Assembly (NCBI RefSeq): GCF_038738535.1
Contig: NZ_CP046128.1
Location: 3,038,001 to 3,102,000, forward strand
From: Bacillus pumilus
GTDB lineage: Bacteria; Bacillota; Bacilli; Bacillales; Bacillaceae
Direction: 5' to 3'
Length of the DNA stretch: 64,000 bases
The first letter of the stretch is position 1, and each line of letters opens with the position of its first letter. Positions 36,558-45,979 of this stretch are shown here, piece by piece. Both the position numbers and the translations under genes were made by a program. Below the pieces are notes generated by a model that saw nothing but the letters and a program-made list of their open reading frames with translations, had not been told where the DNA came from and searched no databases.

Positions 36558-37121
36558 TTAAGCGTTTGGCTCAATGAGTCCATATTTTCCATCATTTCGG
36601 CGATAGACCACATTGGTCAAATTTGTCTCAGCATTTGTGAAGACGAAGAAACTATGACCTAACATGTTCATTTGAAGAATGGCCTCTTCGCTATCCATCG
36701 GTTTTAAATTGAATCGTTTTTGTCTGACGATTTCTGTTTCATCAATTTCTTCGTCATCTTGAACAGCTACATCAGGCGTCCCATTTCCTCCAGCAAATAA
36801 GTGTTTTTTGGCACCTTGCTCGCGGAATTTACGGTTTACTTTTGTTTTGTGCTTTCGAATTTGACGTTCTAATTTACTGGCTGCTAGGTCTACTGCATTG
36901 TACATATCTTCATTATGCACCTCAGCTCGAAGTGCTAGATCAGTCATTGGAATGGTAACCTCAACTTTAGATTCTTGATCATTGTAAAACTTCAAGTTCA
37001 CGTTGACTGAAGCATCTACGTCTGTTTCAAAATAACGCTCCAGCTTTCCAATTTTTTTCTCGACATGATCTCTTAGTGCAGGTGTTACGTCGATGTTTTC
37101 TCCTCTGACATTGTAATTCAT
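36558..37121 (-). CDS. hpf: HPF (YvyD), long-form ribosome hibernation promoting factor
   Basis: A 187-residue protein. The N-terminal S30AE domain (about 1-100, MNYNVRGENIDVTPALRDHVEKK) binds the ribosome in the decoding region. A linker with acidic residues leads to the C-terminal dimerisation domain (about 130-185, KPMDSEEAILQMNMLGHSFFVF) that joins two 70S ribosomes into 100S dimers. Start ATG after AAAGGAGG. The overlapping SigB- and SigH-type promoters upstream fit the dual control known for B. subtilis yvyD. Location next to secA is conserved. Confidence 0.95.
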   Translation of the reverse strand: MNYNVRGENIDVTPALRDHVEKKIGKLERYFETDVDASVNVNLKFYNDQESKVEVTIPMTDLALRAEVHNEDMYNAVDLAASKLERQIRKHKTKVNRKFREQGAKKHLFAGGNGTPDVAVQDDEEIDETEIVRQKRFNLKPMDSEEAILQMNMLGHSFFVFTNAETNLTNVVYRRNDGKYGLIEPNA

Positions 37122-37162
37122 GTAAAGAACGCCTCCTTTAAAATTAAGGATATGTAAACCTA

Positions 37163-37196
37163 TTTCTACTTTTCCCTCCTTTTCTCCTGCTCAAAC
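37163..37196 (-). promoter_or_regulatory. Overlapping SigB- and SigH-type promoters of hpf
   Basis: SigB type: GTTTGA (37196-37191), 14 bp, GGGAAA (37176-37171). SigH type: GCAGGAGAA (37190-37182), 12 bp, GTAGAAA (37169-37163). The two overlap, as reported for B. subtilis yvyD. Confidence 0.65.
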
Positions 37197-37311
37197 GTAA
37201 AAAAAATGTGAATATTCATTGAAATTTGTCAAAATTTTGCGGTGCTTCAACTGTTGCTTGATAGGTGATGAATATATATTCGGCTCATTCTTGAAAAAGA
37301 CCAGCTCACGT

Positions 37312-38997
37312 TTAAATCGTGAAAGATGAAATGGATGTTTTCAGCGAATGAGATAAGGTTTTTAAATCTTCCGCCGCTGCTTTCATCTCTTCATTTGCCG
37401 CCAATGATTCTTCAACAGCCGCAGACATGTACTCCGTCTCTTCTGAATTGCGTTTGGCTCCTTCTTCAATGACCCCAACCGTCTGAGATATTTCCTCTGT
37501 ACTAGCTGAAATTTGCTCTGCAGTGGCTGAAAGTTCCTCTGCTTTCATTGAAATATCACGAATAGATTCCAGAATTTCATGAAAGCTCTGTTCAGACAAT
37601 TGCGATACTTTCACACCTTCTGCTACATCCTGCTCAACCTTTGTCATCGAATGTGATGATTTTTTAGTATCTTTGTTCACGTTCGCGAGTAATTGACTAA
37701 TTTGATCTGTCAGCTGACTAGATTCTTCCGCCAGTTTCCTCACTTCATCTGCTACAACCGCAAAGCCTCTTCCATGTTCTCCAGCTCTTGCCGCTTCAAT
37801 AGCAGCATTTAAAGCAAGCAAGTTCGTTTGGTCAGCAATGGCATGGATATGACCTAACAAATCTTCAATGCCAGTAAACTGGCCTTGTACATGAGCCATT
37901 GTGGAATGGTGTTCATTCACAGACGCTTTTATAGAGTTCATTTGTTTTACGAATTGCTGAATAAGCGCTGCACCCTCTTCAGCCTTTTCAGTCACTGAAA
38001 TTGAGTGACCCGAAACATCGGATGTGTGTTCAGCTGCATTTTGCATACCAGTCGAGACTTCTTGAATCGCAGAAGCTACTTTTCCGACCGCGTCTGATTG
38101 TTCACGTGAAGCTTCACCGACCTGTTCAATCGAACTAGACGTCTGCTCACTTGCCGATATTGTTTGATGAATGGTTTCCTCAAACTGAGCAGCAGAATCA
38201 GCTAATTGTCTTGATCCATTTTGCACCTGTAAAATGAGCTGACGTAAATGAGTCGTCATTTGATTAAAAGCGGTACCAAGTTGGCCAATCTCATTTTTAG
38301 AGGTCACTTCAATCTCTTCAAGTGTAAGATCACCATCTGCCATCCTTCTCGCGGCATTTGTGACAGAAACAATCGGCTTTGTCATACGATAAACGAATCT
38401 TGTCCCAATCACCAAAAAGCCAACAATAATGACCGCACTAACTAGAATGAGTGTGAACACTAATTGGTTACTGTCTTGATTGAGCTGATTGATTTTCTGG
38501 TCACGTTGCTTCAACTGGGTTTGAGCAAATTCTTTTGTAAAGGTATGTATTTCTTGTTCGATAGGCTGTAATTCTTGACTGAGGCGGGTGTTGAATTCTT
38601 TTTGATTTTGCATATTCAATGAATTAAATAGTCGGTTCGTTGAGGTGTAGTAGAGATAATTTTTTTCTGAGATTTGATCTAATAGATTTTTTGCTTGTTT
38701 GACAGCGCTCATTTTTGAAGCTTCCGTTGTTTTCTTATTAATCTCTTCATATGTTTGCTCAATTTTCTGTAAATTTTCAGCATCTTGCACGACAACATAG
38801 GTTTTGATTTGCGCTTCCTGCTTTTGCAAAAGCACCTCTAATTCCAGTGAGGTCTGATAAAGCTTCACTTCTTTGCTGAGAAGCGTCTTGTAGGATTGAT
38901 CTGTTTTGTAATAGATAAAGCTTGAGACCCCTAAAATACTGACAAACAATACACATATGACAATAAGCCCAAACAAAAATTGATTTTTTAGTCTCAT
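37312..38997 (-). CDS. Methyl-accepting chemotaxis protein
   Basis: A 561-residue chemoreceptor with transmembrane helices near 5-28 and 178-202 and an extracellular helical-bundle sensor of about 150 residues between. It then has HAMP (about 203-255) and a long cytoplasmic coiled-coil signalling domain with the conserved hairpin tip [34 protein letters not shown]. The start is ATG 38997 with GGAGG 5 bases upstream; an in-frame ATG at 39027 is less likely. It lies downstream of fliT and a small unknown gene on the same strand, where B. subtilis has nothing between hpf and fliT. The ligand is unknown. Confidence 0.93.
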   Translation of the reverse strand: MRLKNQFLFGLIVICVLFVSILGVSSFIYYKTDQSYKTLLSKEVKLYQTSLELEVLLQKQEAQIKTYVVVQDAENLQKIEQTYEEINKKTTEASKMSAVKQAKNLLDQISEKNYLYYTSTNRLFNSLNMQNQKEFNTRLSQELQPIEQEIHTFTKEFAQTQLKQRDQKINQLNQDSNQLVFTLILVSAVIIVGFLVIGTRFVYRMTKPIVSVTNAARRMADGDLTLEEIEVTSKNEIGQLGTAFNQMTTHLRQLILQVQNGSRQLADSAAQFEETIHQTISASEQTSSSIEQVGEASREQSDAVGKVASAIQEVSTGMQNAAEHTSDVSGHSISVTEKAEEGAALIQQFVKQMNSIKASVNEHHSTMAHVQGQFTGIEDLLGHIHAIADQTNLLALNAAIEAARAGEHGRGFAVVADEVRKLAEESSQLTDQISQLLANVNKDTKKSSHSMTKVEQDVAEGVKVSQLSEQSFHEILESIRDISMKAEELSATAEQISASTEEISQTVGVIEEGAKRNSEETEYMSAAVEESLAANEEMKAAAEDLKTLSHSLKTSISSFTI

Positions 38998-39030
38998 AAT
39001 TTCCTCCGAATGGTCTGAATTGAACAAAAA

Positions 39031-39411
39031 TTAATGAATGACATACGGCCTCATACAGGCATGTATTTCATCCATCCACTTTCTATATTCAGGTATAAAA
39101 TATGATGTAAGGAATGATTGGAAGTGTATTGAAGGGAATGTATAGAAAGCTAGTATATCAAAACTTAAAAAAATTTGATCAAACGAACGAATCGTTTTGG
39201 CAAAGTGCTCATTTTCTATAATTGAAAGCAGAAGGGGATGCGTTGTCTCTAAATGAAAGAAGGCATGGATCAGATCATTAAAGATCCGATCCCCTTCAGT
39301 TTTAGCAAAATCCTTCTCAATTTCATCTAAATATTTTAGACTCTCTTCTATCGTATATAGAAGTTCATAATATGTGGTTAATAAAATATAGTCATCTGAA
39401 CGATACGCCAC
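39031..39411 (-). CDS. Unknown helical protein between fliT and the chemoreceptor
   Basis: A 126-residue protein that I do not recognise. It is predicted soluble, rich in Phe, Tyr, Ile and Glu, and mainly helical; it has no signal peptide, membrane segment or clear motif (YILLTTYYELLYTIEESL, FFHLETTHPLLLSIIENEHF). The start is taken at GTG 39411, 5 bases after AGGTGA; a GTG at 39420 overlaps that site. It begins 14 bp after the fliT stop and ends 33 bp before the chemoreceptor start, so the three genes are probably co-transcribed. A link to chemotaxis or flagella is suggested by context only. Confidence 0.7.
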   Translation of the reverse strand: MAYRSDDYILLTTYYELLYTIEESLKYLDEIEKDFAKTEGDRIFNDLIHAFFHLETTHPLLLSIIENEHFAKTIRSFDQIFLSFDILAFYTFPSIHFQSFLTSYFIPEYRKWMDEIHACMRPYVIH

Positions 39412-39424
39412 AGGTCTCACCTAA

Positions 39425-39766
39425 TTATTTCCGTTTATCGTAATATACGCCGTCACTCGTCATAGGCTGGTATGGATTTTGATAATTCAGCTGTTTTGTT
39501 TTCTTTCTTTGAATGGCTTGAATATCTGCTCTTATCCCATTTTGGATCACAGTTAATTGCTTCGCCATCTGTTGATCTGTTTGGATGATTTCTTTGATTT
39601 TCTCTTTTTCTTGATCCGTCAGCTCATGCTGAATATCTCTCATTAATTCGTCTCTCTCAATCAAAAAGGCATCAAAGTCTTCAACCAAGGTGTCACTTTG
39701 CGGATTTGCCGCTATTTCGGCTGCCATTTTTAATGTTTGGTCATGCAGCTGGTCCACAATACTCAT
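39425..39766 (-). CDS. fliT: FliT, flagellar chaperone
   Basis: A 113-residue helical protein, the B. subtilis FliT length, when started at ATG 39766 ([18 protein letters not shown]), which follows GGGGGAT. A longer in-frame frame upstream lies within fliS. It assists export of the filament cap protein FliD. It overlaps fliS by 4 bases (ATGA type), the usual coupling in the fliD-fliS-fliT operon. Confidence 0.88.
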   Translation of the reverse strand: MSIVDQLHDQTLKMAAEIAANPQSDTLVEDFDAFLIERDELMRDIQHELTDQEKEKIKEIIQTDQQMAKQLTVIQNGIRADIQAIQRKKTKQLNYQNPYQPMTSDGVYYDKRK

Positions 39767-40167
39767 AGAGATCCCCCGATAGAGTGATGGCGCCCTTTTC
39801 GATCGGTTTGAATAACTTCCTTCCATGCATCACGAAAATCAGTTACGTATTGCTCTACTTCATTCAACATCTCTTCGTCATTTTGAAGATTGGCTTCAAT
39901 CAGTCTGCGATAAATGTAATCATACATACTTGCCATACTCTTTGATACGTCATAAGAACGATTTAAGGTGACATTTAATTCTTGAATGATGTTTTGAGCC
40001 TTTTTCAGGTTCACATTTCTCGTTTCTGCATCCTCTTTTTGAATGGCATACTTCGCTAGTCTAATGAACTTTAAGCAGCCTTCATAAAGCATAAGCGTCA
40101 ACTCAGCAGGTGTTGCAGTCTCAATAGAATTTTTCTGATAGGCGGCATAAGGGTTCTTTATTGCCAT
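39763..40167 (-). CDS. fliS: FliS, flagellin-specific chaperone
   Basis: A 134-residue four-helix protein with the family start [31 protein letters not shown] and a C-terminal ADFRDAW-like helix ([12 protein letters not shown]). It binds the C-terminus of flagellin to prevent premature polymerisation, and in Bacillus it also takes part in the FliW-CsrA-Hag feedback. It is preserved although the flagellin gene is not at the usual nearby position. Confidence 0.95.
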   Translation of the reverse strand: MAIKNPYAAYQKNSIETATPAELTLMLYEGCLKFIRLAKYAIQKEDAETRNVNLKKAQNIIQELNVTLNRSYDVSKSMASMYDYIYRRLIEANLQNDEEMLNEVEQYVTDFRDAWKEVIQTDRKGRHHSIGGSL

Positions 40168-40184
40168 ATGTTATAAACCTCCAA

Positions 40185-41699
40185 TTATTGTCCAAGCAGT
40201 TGAGAAAGATAGCCAGATTGGTTGTTTAGCTTTTGAATCGCGCTATCCATGGCGCTAAACTTTTTGTAGTAGCGGGTTTCAACCATTTTTAAACGATCTT
40301 GGAATGTATCCATTCGTTTTGTTAAAGAATCAAGGTCCTTACCAAGTCCGTATTCCTTTAATTGCATTGTTGTGCTGCCAGCTTTAGTTTGAATGCTCTT
40401 CGTGAAGGCTGATAAGGAATTTTTGATACGATGAATGATTCCTTGTTCTTGATATTGCTGCTGCGCTTTATCTTTATCTTTTGAATCCACATTTAGCGAA
40501 CCTGACATAAATATTTGACTGATCTTCTGCGGATCTTCTTCAATGGCTTTTCTTAGTTTCGGTTCATCAATGACAAGCTTTCCGCCATCTTTATATTTAT
40601 CTGAAGTGGTAATTCCGATTTGTGTCATGTGAATTCTATTCCCATCACTTGTCGTAATATCAGCATAAAAATCACTTCTTATTTTAGAGGCACCACCTCG
40701 TAAAATGGAATCACTTCTCAGCAAGCCAGACTTCGCTGTCGTTTCCCATAGCTCCACTTCTTTGTCAGACATTGCTTTTTTCTCTTCAGCTGTTAAAGGA
40801 TGATAGTCCCTATTTCTTTTTTCATTGACTTTGCCATTGACCTGCTCAACAAGTTCATTGTATTTATCAACAAATTGTTTAATTTTATCAAAGATTGTAT
40901 CGACATCTGTTGAAACGTTTAAGCTGACAGGCTTATCGGTTGTCCCTTTAAGCTCGTACGTAATACCAGCTTGCTCAAATGTATTGTTGTTATTTTCCAT
41001 TTTCAGACCATTAATCTCGTATTGTGCTTTTTGCCCTTGAGTGGTCGCAACTAATTTGTTATCTCCATCCACTTGGAAGCCTAATTGAGTGAAGAATGAA
41101 GCTGAATTACCATCAGCTGCTTTAATACTGACACCTTCTCCCGTTGTCCGTGAAGTGAGAGCGACCGTATCGACATAGTTTGATCCGTCAAAGATCTGTC
41201 CTTTGTAAGCCGTCACACCTAATTGCGAGTTGTTCAGCTTTTTCACGATGTCATCAATTGTATCGGTATCAGAAGTATTGATCGTCACCGTTTTCGGTTT
41301 TGTCGAATCTGGTGTCGTCACTTCGAATGTAAACGTGCCATTTGTTGGTGTAAATCCAGATGTACCAGATGATTTGAAGACGGAAGCTGTCGCTAATTGG
41401 GTGACATTGATTGAGCCAGAAGTAGCATTAGTTGAGCCAGTTGCTGTGACAGCAGATTCATTTGAGCTTGTCACCTTTTTTGCGCCATATGTACTTGGAC
41501 GCGTTAAGTTTAAACTGTTGATCAAATCATCTAATTCTTTGACTTTCGAGTTCACCTCGCGATAGCTGTCTCTTTGCCATTCAAGTGTTTGTTTCTGGCG
41601 TGTCATTTTATCAAGTGGTGCTTGCTCAGTTTTCATTAGCTTTGATACGATTTCATCAATATCAAACACATTTGAAAATCCAGTAATTCGATTGACCAT
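40185..41699 (-). CDS. fliD: FliD (HAP2), flagellar filament cap protein
   Basis: A 504-residue exported filament-cap protein. The FliD N-terminal domain (VNRITGFSNVFDIDEIVSKLMKTEQAPLDKM, first 100 residues) and FliD C-terminal coiled-coil domain (about 260-500, DKYNELVEQVNGK...RLKMVETRYYKKFSAMDSAI) frame a variable, Thr-rich, surface-exposed middle (about 75-230). Usual length. It is part of the flaG-fliD-fliS-fliT unit behind a SigD-type promoter. Confidence 0.95.
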   Translation of the reverse strand: MVNRITGFSNVFDIDEIVSKLMKTEQAPLDKMTRQKQTLEWQRDSYREVNSKVKELDDLINSLNLTRPSTYGAKKVTSSNESAVTATGSTNATSGSINVTQLATASVFKSSGTSGFTPTNGTFTFEVTTPDSTKPKTVTINTSDTDTIDDIVKKLNNSQLGVTAYKGQIFDGSNYVDTVALTSRTTGEGVSIKAADGNSASFFTQLGFQVDGDNKLVATTQGQKAQYEINGLKMENNNNTFEQAGITYELKGTTDKPVSLNVSTDVDTIFDKIKQFVDKYNELVEQVNGKVNEKRNRDYHPLTAEEKKAMSDKEVELWETTAKSGLLRSDSILRGGASKIRSDFYADITTSDGNRIHMTQIGITTSDKYKDGGKLVIDEPKLRKAIEEDPQKISQIFMSGSLNVDSKDKDKAQQQYQEQGIIHRIKNSLSAFTKSIQTKAGSTTMQLKEYGLGKDLDSLTKRMDTFQDRLKMVETRYYKKFSAMDSAIQKLNNQSGYLSQLLGQ

Positions 41700-41719
41700 T
41701 TTTTATGTTCTCCCTTCAC

Positions 41720-42061
41720 TTACATTCTTTTATCTACAAATAAACCGACAATTTCTGTCATTGCCGCATAGAAATCAAGCCATTCCTTGGAAGGAATTTC
41801 TCTAATGACTTCTTCTGTTTGGTTATCTACGACTTTGACATAATATTCATTGAGTTTTTCATGTAATTCAAATTGCAGATGAAATTGAGTGGGTTCAATC
41901 AGCTTGTTTGCTCCTTGAAGCGTTTTTTCAATTTCTTCTTTTGAAACGACCTTGCCATTTGCTTGTAAATTAGAGTTTACATTGTCATTCTGGTTATTAG
42001 AAACACGGGTTTGAAATGCATCGATAATTGGCTCTAGCGATGTCACCTTACCAACAGACAT
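41720..42061 (-). CDS. flaG: FlaG-family protein (YvyC)
   Basis: A 113-residue protein with an Asn-rich N-terminal half and a conserved C-terminal FlaG domain (FHLQFELHEKLNEYYVKVVDNQTEEVIREIPSKEW in segments, about 60-105). FlaG proteins are encoded beside fliD and influence filament length. It is the first gene of the fliD operon, with a SigD -10 box 35 bp upstream. Confidence 0.9.
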   Translation of the reverse strand: MSVGKVTSLEPIIDAFQTRVSNNQNDNVNSNLQANGKVVSKEEIEKTLQGANKLIEPTQFHLQFELHEKLNEYYVKVVDNQTEEVIREIPSKEWLDFYAAMTEIVGLFVDKRM

Positions 42062-42095
42062 AGTTATTCAGCTCCTGTGCTTTAATCTACCTTTT

Positions 42096-42122
42096 ATATC
42101 GGCTTTGAATTTTCAAATTAAA
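42096..42122 (-). promoter_or_regulatory. SigD-type promoter of flaG-fliD-fliS-fliT
   Basis: A perfect SigD -10, GCCGATAT (42103-42096), preceded at about 14-15 bp by a poor TTTA/TTAA -35. It lies in the short 153-bp gap where hag would be expected. Confidence 0.7.
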
Positions 42123-42203
42123 TATAGATGGACCGATTTGTTAAAGTTTCATATAGATGGTGAACATCCACACAGAAACGTGGAGAAGGATAGCTGAATC
42201 AGA

Positions 42204-42233
42204 TAAAAAAATCCTCACTTTTTTTGTGAGGAT
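42204..42233 (-). terminator. Terminator overlapping the end of csrA
   Basis: Minus-strand ATCCTCAC-AAAAAAA-GTGAGGAT stem followed by T-run; the last csrA codons and its TGA are within the hairpin. Confidence 0.9.
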
Positions 42234-42439
42234 AATTGAGAGAGGAGATCTACAGATAAACTCGCAGCACGACTGTTCTCTTCTTGAATAGACAGGTACA
42301 CTTCTTTTCTATGAATATCAATGTGCTTAGGAGCCTCAATCCCGATTTTCACTTGATCGCCTTCGATTGAAATAATCTTGACTTCAATATCATCGCCAAT
42401 TTGAATCGACTGGTTTAATTTACGCGAGAGAACTAACAT
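42215..42439 (-). CDS. csrA: CsrA, RNA-binding translational repressor
   Basis: A 74-residue CsrA/RsmA protein: [22 protein letters not shown] and [16 protein letters not shown] are diagnostic. It binds GGA sites and in Bacillus represses translation of flagellin mRNA until FliW captures it. It overlaps the end of fliW by 7 bases. Its expected target hag is not adjacent here. The 3' end doubles as a terminator. Confidence 0.96.
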   Translation of the reverse strand: MLVLSRKLNQSIQIGDDIEVKIISIEGDQVKIGIEAPKHIDIHRKEVYLSIQEENSRAASLSVDLLSQLSSQKK

Positions 42440-42867
42440 GAGGATGCCACCTCTAACAAATGTTTTGTATGATAGGCTGAATCATGCAAAATCACCTGCT
42501 TGGCTTTCATGTTTTTCCGGTTCACAATAATAGGCGCTCTTAAATTGGCTGTCGTTTTTTCAATAGAAGATTCCATTGTTAAGATCACCATGACTTCCAC
42601 ATCATTGGCATCTTCTACTTCTAGAATATCTACGACCGTTTCGTCTAGATCGAATTCATATTGATTGAAGAATAAAAACGGACTGCTGACAATAAAGCCT
42701 AACTCTGCGTTTTTCAATGATTGAAGAACTAAAAATGGAGACTCTTCTGATAAAGGTAAAATGACAAACTGTTGTTGATCTAGAAATCCTGGTATTCCAT
42801 TAGAGAAGTTGATGATTTGCTCCTCTTTGATTGTCATTTCACCATGGTATTTTGTTTGAATGATCAT
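42433..42867 (-). CDS. fliW: FliW, CsrA antagonist and flagellin-sensing assembly factor
   Basis: A 144-residue beta-barrel protein with the family start [24 protein letters not shown] and the conserved [22 protein letters not shown] segment. FliW binds CsrA non-competitively and is itself titrated by free flagellin, setting flagellin levels. Stop and csrA start overlap (7 bases), indicating translational coupling. Confidence 0.95.
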   Translation of the reverse strand: MIIQTKYHGEMTIKEEQIINFSNGIPGFLDQQQFVILPLSEESPFLVLQSLKNAELGFIVSSPFLFFNQYEFDLDETVVDILEVEDANDVEVMVILTMESSIEKTTANLRAPIIVNRKNMKAKQVILHDSAYHTKHLLEVASSC

Positions 42868-42895
42868 AATTCACGACCTTTTTCATTTTTCTTAA

Positions 42896-43474
42896 CTATA
42901 CCTTATCACCATTTTGGCCCGTTTCGTCAACTTCTATTTTTAAATCTGGGTATTGTAACATATCAATATTGACCTTACCTGGCTGGTAGTTAACGATTGG
43001 TTTATGAGGCGTTGCCTCTATAATAGCTTTTTGAGGCTCCACATCAATTTGAAGCTCAGATGGCTGATAGTGAATTTTGACACTAAAGAATGAAGGGATC
43101 ACACCAATGGTGAATTGTTTGGCTGGAGGGGTGCCATTGATTTTGGCAAACTCGGCAATTGCATTCCCACCATTCTCGATCTTGATGAGTTCACTGCCTT
43201 CTTCCGCTCTTCGGCCCATTCCCTCTCCAACAGCACGTTTCCCCTCAGCTGCCCATTCCTCAGATCGTCTAAAAATCGACTTGATATCCATATCGGCAAA
43301 TGCTTCGGTTTGATCTATTGTTAATTTTGACGGTGTCCTTGTCATATTCATGACGGCTCTGGGCTGCTGAATCTCAAGGTCTGCTCTTGGCTGCTCTACT
43401 TCTTGCCGAGAAGGAGTTGTCGACATTTGCAGCTTTGCATAGGTTTGTTGCATTAACAATCTAGGGATTTGCAT
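42896..43474 (-). CDS. yviE: YviE, flagellar-operon protein of unknown role
   Basis: A 192-residue soluble protein rich in short repeats of the type QPRADLEIQQPRAVM and YQPGKVNIDM (DUF6470-like). There is no membrane segment. It lies between flgL and fliW as in B. subtilis. Its function is not established; co-transcription suggests a minor flagellar role. Confidence 0.85.
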   Translation of the reverse strand: MQIPRLLMQQTYAKLQMSTTPSRQEVEQPRADLEIQQPRAVMNMTRTPSKLTIDQTEAFADMDIKSIFRRSEEWAAEGKRAVGEGMGRRAEEGSELIKIENGGNAIAEFAKINGTPPAKQFTIGVIPSFFSVKIHYQPSELQIDVEPQKAIIEATPHKPIVNYQPGKVNIDMLQYPDLKIEVDETGQNGDKV

Positions 43475-43522
43475 ATAGGTACACCTCCATGATGCAAAAA
43501 AGCACCCAACGGATGCTTTTTA

Positions 43523-44434
43523 TTATCTTAAGAAATCGACAAGGGATGGCTGAATAACTTTAGCCGTCGTTGCTAAAGCAGCTCTATTCACAACCTCTTG
43601 TTGAAGAAGATCAATAATTGCTTTTTCACTTTCTACATCTTCATTATCTGATTTGGCATTTTTCAGTACTTCGAATTGTGAAGTCAAGCGACTGCCTACT
43701 AAGTCAACACGATTTGAACGGGCTCCTAGGTCCGAGCGCTCAGCACTCATCACTTCTTTAAACTGATCGATACTTCCTAACGCATCATCAGAATTTGCGA
43801 ACGTTCCATTTTTCAATGAGTTTTCTAAATCCGTCAGCATTTCAATGACATTTTGACCGCTGGCAGACTGTCCACCAAACGCTGAAATTGGATTTGAGTT
43901 CACATTTAAAGTGATACCATCAGAAATGTTCGACTTAACAGAATTTGCATCTGTATAGTTTTCAAAGTTAAACGTAAACGTACCATCTGCGTTCTCAACA
44001 ACTGGTTTGACATTTGTATTTGTTCCATTAAATACGAACTTACCTAACATCTGAGTGTTCATCGCGTCAATGATTTGTTTCTTCATCTGGCCAATTTCTA
44101 CTCCGACAGCTGCTAAATCTTCTGGCTGCTTTGTTCCATTAGCCGCATCAAGCACTTTATCTCGTACATTTGACATAATATCAATGATTTCAGTGACACT
44201 TGTTTCAGATGTATCAATCCAGTTCTGTGCTTCATTTAAGTTTTTTTGATATTGTTCATTTCGAAACATTGCTGTGCTATATTGAAGGCTTTTTACTGCT
44301 GCAACGGGATCATCAGACGTTTTTGTGAAACGTCTCCCTGTTTGTGCCTGCTCATTTATTTTAGAAAGTTTTTCATAACTTTTACTAATATTACGAAGTG
44401 AGTTTTGAGAAATCATACCTTGTGTGACTCGCAT
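43523..44434 (-). CDS. flgL: FlgL (HAP3), hook-filament junction protein
   Basis: A 303-residue flagellin-like protein: N-terminal coiled coil MRVTQGMISQNSLRNISKSYEKLSK with DDPVAAVKSLQYS, and C-terminal DLLQQEVVNRAALATTAKVIQPSLVDFLR. It is exported through the flagellar secretion system and joins FlgK to the filament. It starts 9 bp after flgK; normal length. Confidence 0.95.
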   Translation of the reverse strand: MRVTQGMISQNSLRNISKSYEKLSKINEQAQTGRRFTKTSDDPVAAVKSLQYSTAMFRNEQYQKNLNEAQNWIDTSETSVTEIIDIMSNVRDKVLDAANGTKQPEDLAAVGVEIGQMKKQIIDAMNTQMLGKFVFNGTNTNVKPVVENADGTFTFNFENYTDANSVKSNISDGITLNVNSNPISAFGGQSASGQNVIEMLTDLENSLKNGTFANSDDALGSIDQFKEVMSAERSDLGARSNRVDLVGSRLTSQFEVLKNAKSDNEDVESEKAIIDLLQQEVVNRAALATTAKVIQPSLVDFLR

Positions 44435-44443
44435 CAGTTATAC

Positions 44444-45964
44444 CTACCTTCCCACGACACCCATGCCGTTTATTACTTTATCCAATATTTCATCCTGTAA
44501 TGTCACAACTCTCGCAGCTGCATTATATGCATGCTGAAATTGGATCATATTCGTCATTTCTTCATCAATGGAAACAGCACTCGTCGACATCCTACGTTCA
44601 TTGGCTGAATTGACAAGAGCGGCTGAACTGCTTTCTAGCGTCATGTTCTTTTTCCCTTGGATCCCCATCTCAGCAATGACATTTTGGTAGTAATCCTGGA
44701 TCGTCGTTGTATTGCCGCCGATTGGTACCTTTAAGTCTTGAATACCAGCTAATTTCGTAGCATTCGAACCGTCACCTTGTGTTTGATTGAGAGATGCTGC
44801 AATATTATCTGTTGATGCTAAAATGACATCACTCACTTTGATACGAGCTGCTAAGCCTTTATTCAATTCATTGTTATTCTCAATATCAAAGAAGTCTTGT
44901 CCACTTGTGCCATTTAACGTGTACCCCTGCTTATGCACATCGTTAAATGTATCCATAAATACTTGTGCTACTTCATCCAGCTCTGCAAGCATGTCTGGAT
45001 ACATGCCTTTTTCAGCACCATTTGACATGTAGCCATAAGCCTCAACAAGTGCTTTTACTTTACCATTCACTTGAAGCTGATCTGCTGCAATGGTTGTTGT
45101 TCCGAATTGAAGTGAGTTAACAAGTCCCGTTGTGTTATCATAGGAGATTTGCAGTTCAGATTTTTCGCTCGTAATGCCATTCAAAATCGTTCCAGCAGAT
45201 TGTCCATTTGCACCGATAATTTCGATGTTGACAGTTCCTTCAGCAATTTTGAGTGCATTCCCACCAGATGGATTATAGCTCACTTTAATATCAACAAGTG
45301 AGGATAATTGATCTACCAACGCATCACGCGTATCATATAGATCATTTGGAAGATACCCGTTTGGTTCAACTGCTGCAATTTGTTTGTTCACTTCATCTAT
45401 TTGAGATAAAATCGTGTTCACATTTTTGGCTGTTGAATCGAGTTCTGTTTTTAAATTCTTTTGTATCGTTGTTAAAGACGAATTAAGTAGACGGAATTGA
45501 TCTACTAAAGCCTGTGCACTTGTTTTAACAACTGTACGCGCAGACGCTGTATCGGCATTTTTTGTTTCGGATAGGACCTGTAATGATTTCCAAAGGTTAT
45601 CAAAAGCTCTGTTTAAGCCTTCATCCGTCAAATCATTCATAACTCCCTCCATTTGCGAAAGGGCATCAGATTTTGTTGAGTAGTAAGACAAGTTATTGTT
45701 ATGATCTCTGAATTGCAGATCTAAAAAGCTGTCTCGAATTCTTTCCACGGTTCCAACTTGAACACCTGTCCCCATTTGGCCATAATTCTTGCCGTCATAA
45801 ACAGAAATGACTGGATAAGGATTATCTGCTTTAAAGGTAACTCTTTGTCTTGAGTAGCCATCTGTATTTGCATTGGACACGTTGTTTGATGTGACATAAA
45901 GCCCTGCACGCTGGGCTGTGATTCCTCTTTTTGCCGTTTCTAGACCCATGAATGTAGAACCCAT
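44444..45964 (-). CDS. flgK: FlgK (HAP1), hook-filament junction protein
   Basis: A 506-residue protein with the rod/hook N-terminal motif FMGLETAKRGITAQRAGLYVTSNNVSNANTDGYSRQRV and the C-terminal helix SIDEEMTNMIQFQHAYNAAARVV, typical of FlgK. It is the first junction protein after the hook. It lies between flgN (its chaperone) and flgL. Confidence 0.96.
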   Translation of the reverse strand: MGSTFMGLETAKRGITAQRAGLYVTSNNVSNANTDGYSRQRVTFKADNPYPVISVYDGKNYGQMGTGVQVGTVERIRDSFLDLQFRDHNNNLSYYSTKSDALSQMEGVMNDLTDEGLNRAFDNLWKSLQVLSETKNADTASARTVVKTSAQALVDQFRLLNSSLTTIQKNLKTELDSTAKNVNTILSQIDEVNKQIAAVEPNGYLPNDLYDTRDALVDQLSSLVDIKVSYNPSGGNALKIAEGTVNIEIIGANGQSAGTILNGITSEKSELQISYDNTTGLVNSLQFGTTTIAADQLQVNGKVKALVEAYGYMSNGAEKGMYPDMLAELDEVAQVFMDTFNDVHKQGYTLNGTSGQDFFDIENNNELNKGLAARIKVSDVILASTDNIAASLNQTQGDGSNATKLAGIQDLKVPIGGNTTTIQDYYQNVIAEMGIQGKKNMTLESSSAALVNSANERRMSTSAVSIDEEMTNMIQFQHAYNAAARVVTLQDEILDKVINGMGVVGR

Positions 45965-45979
45965 TGGTATCCTCCTTGT

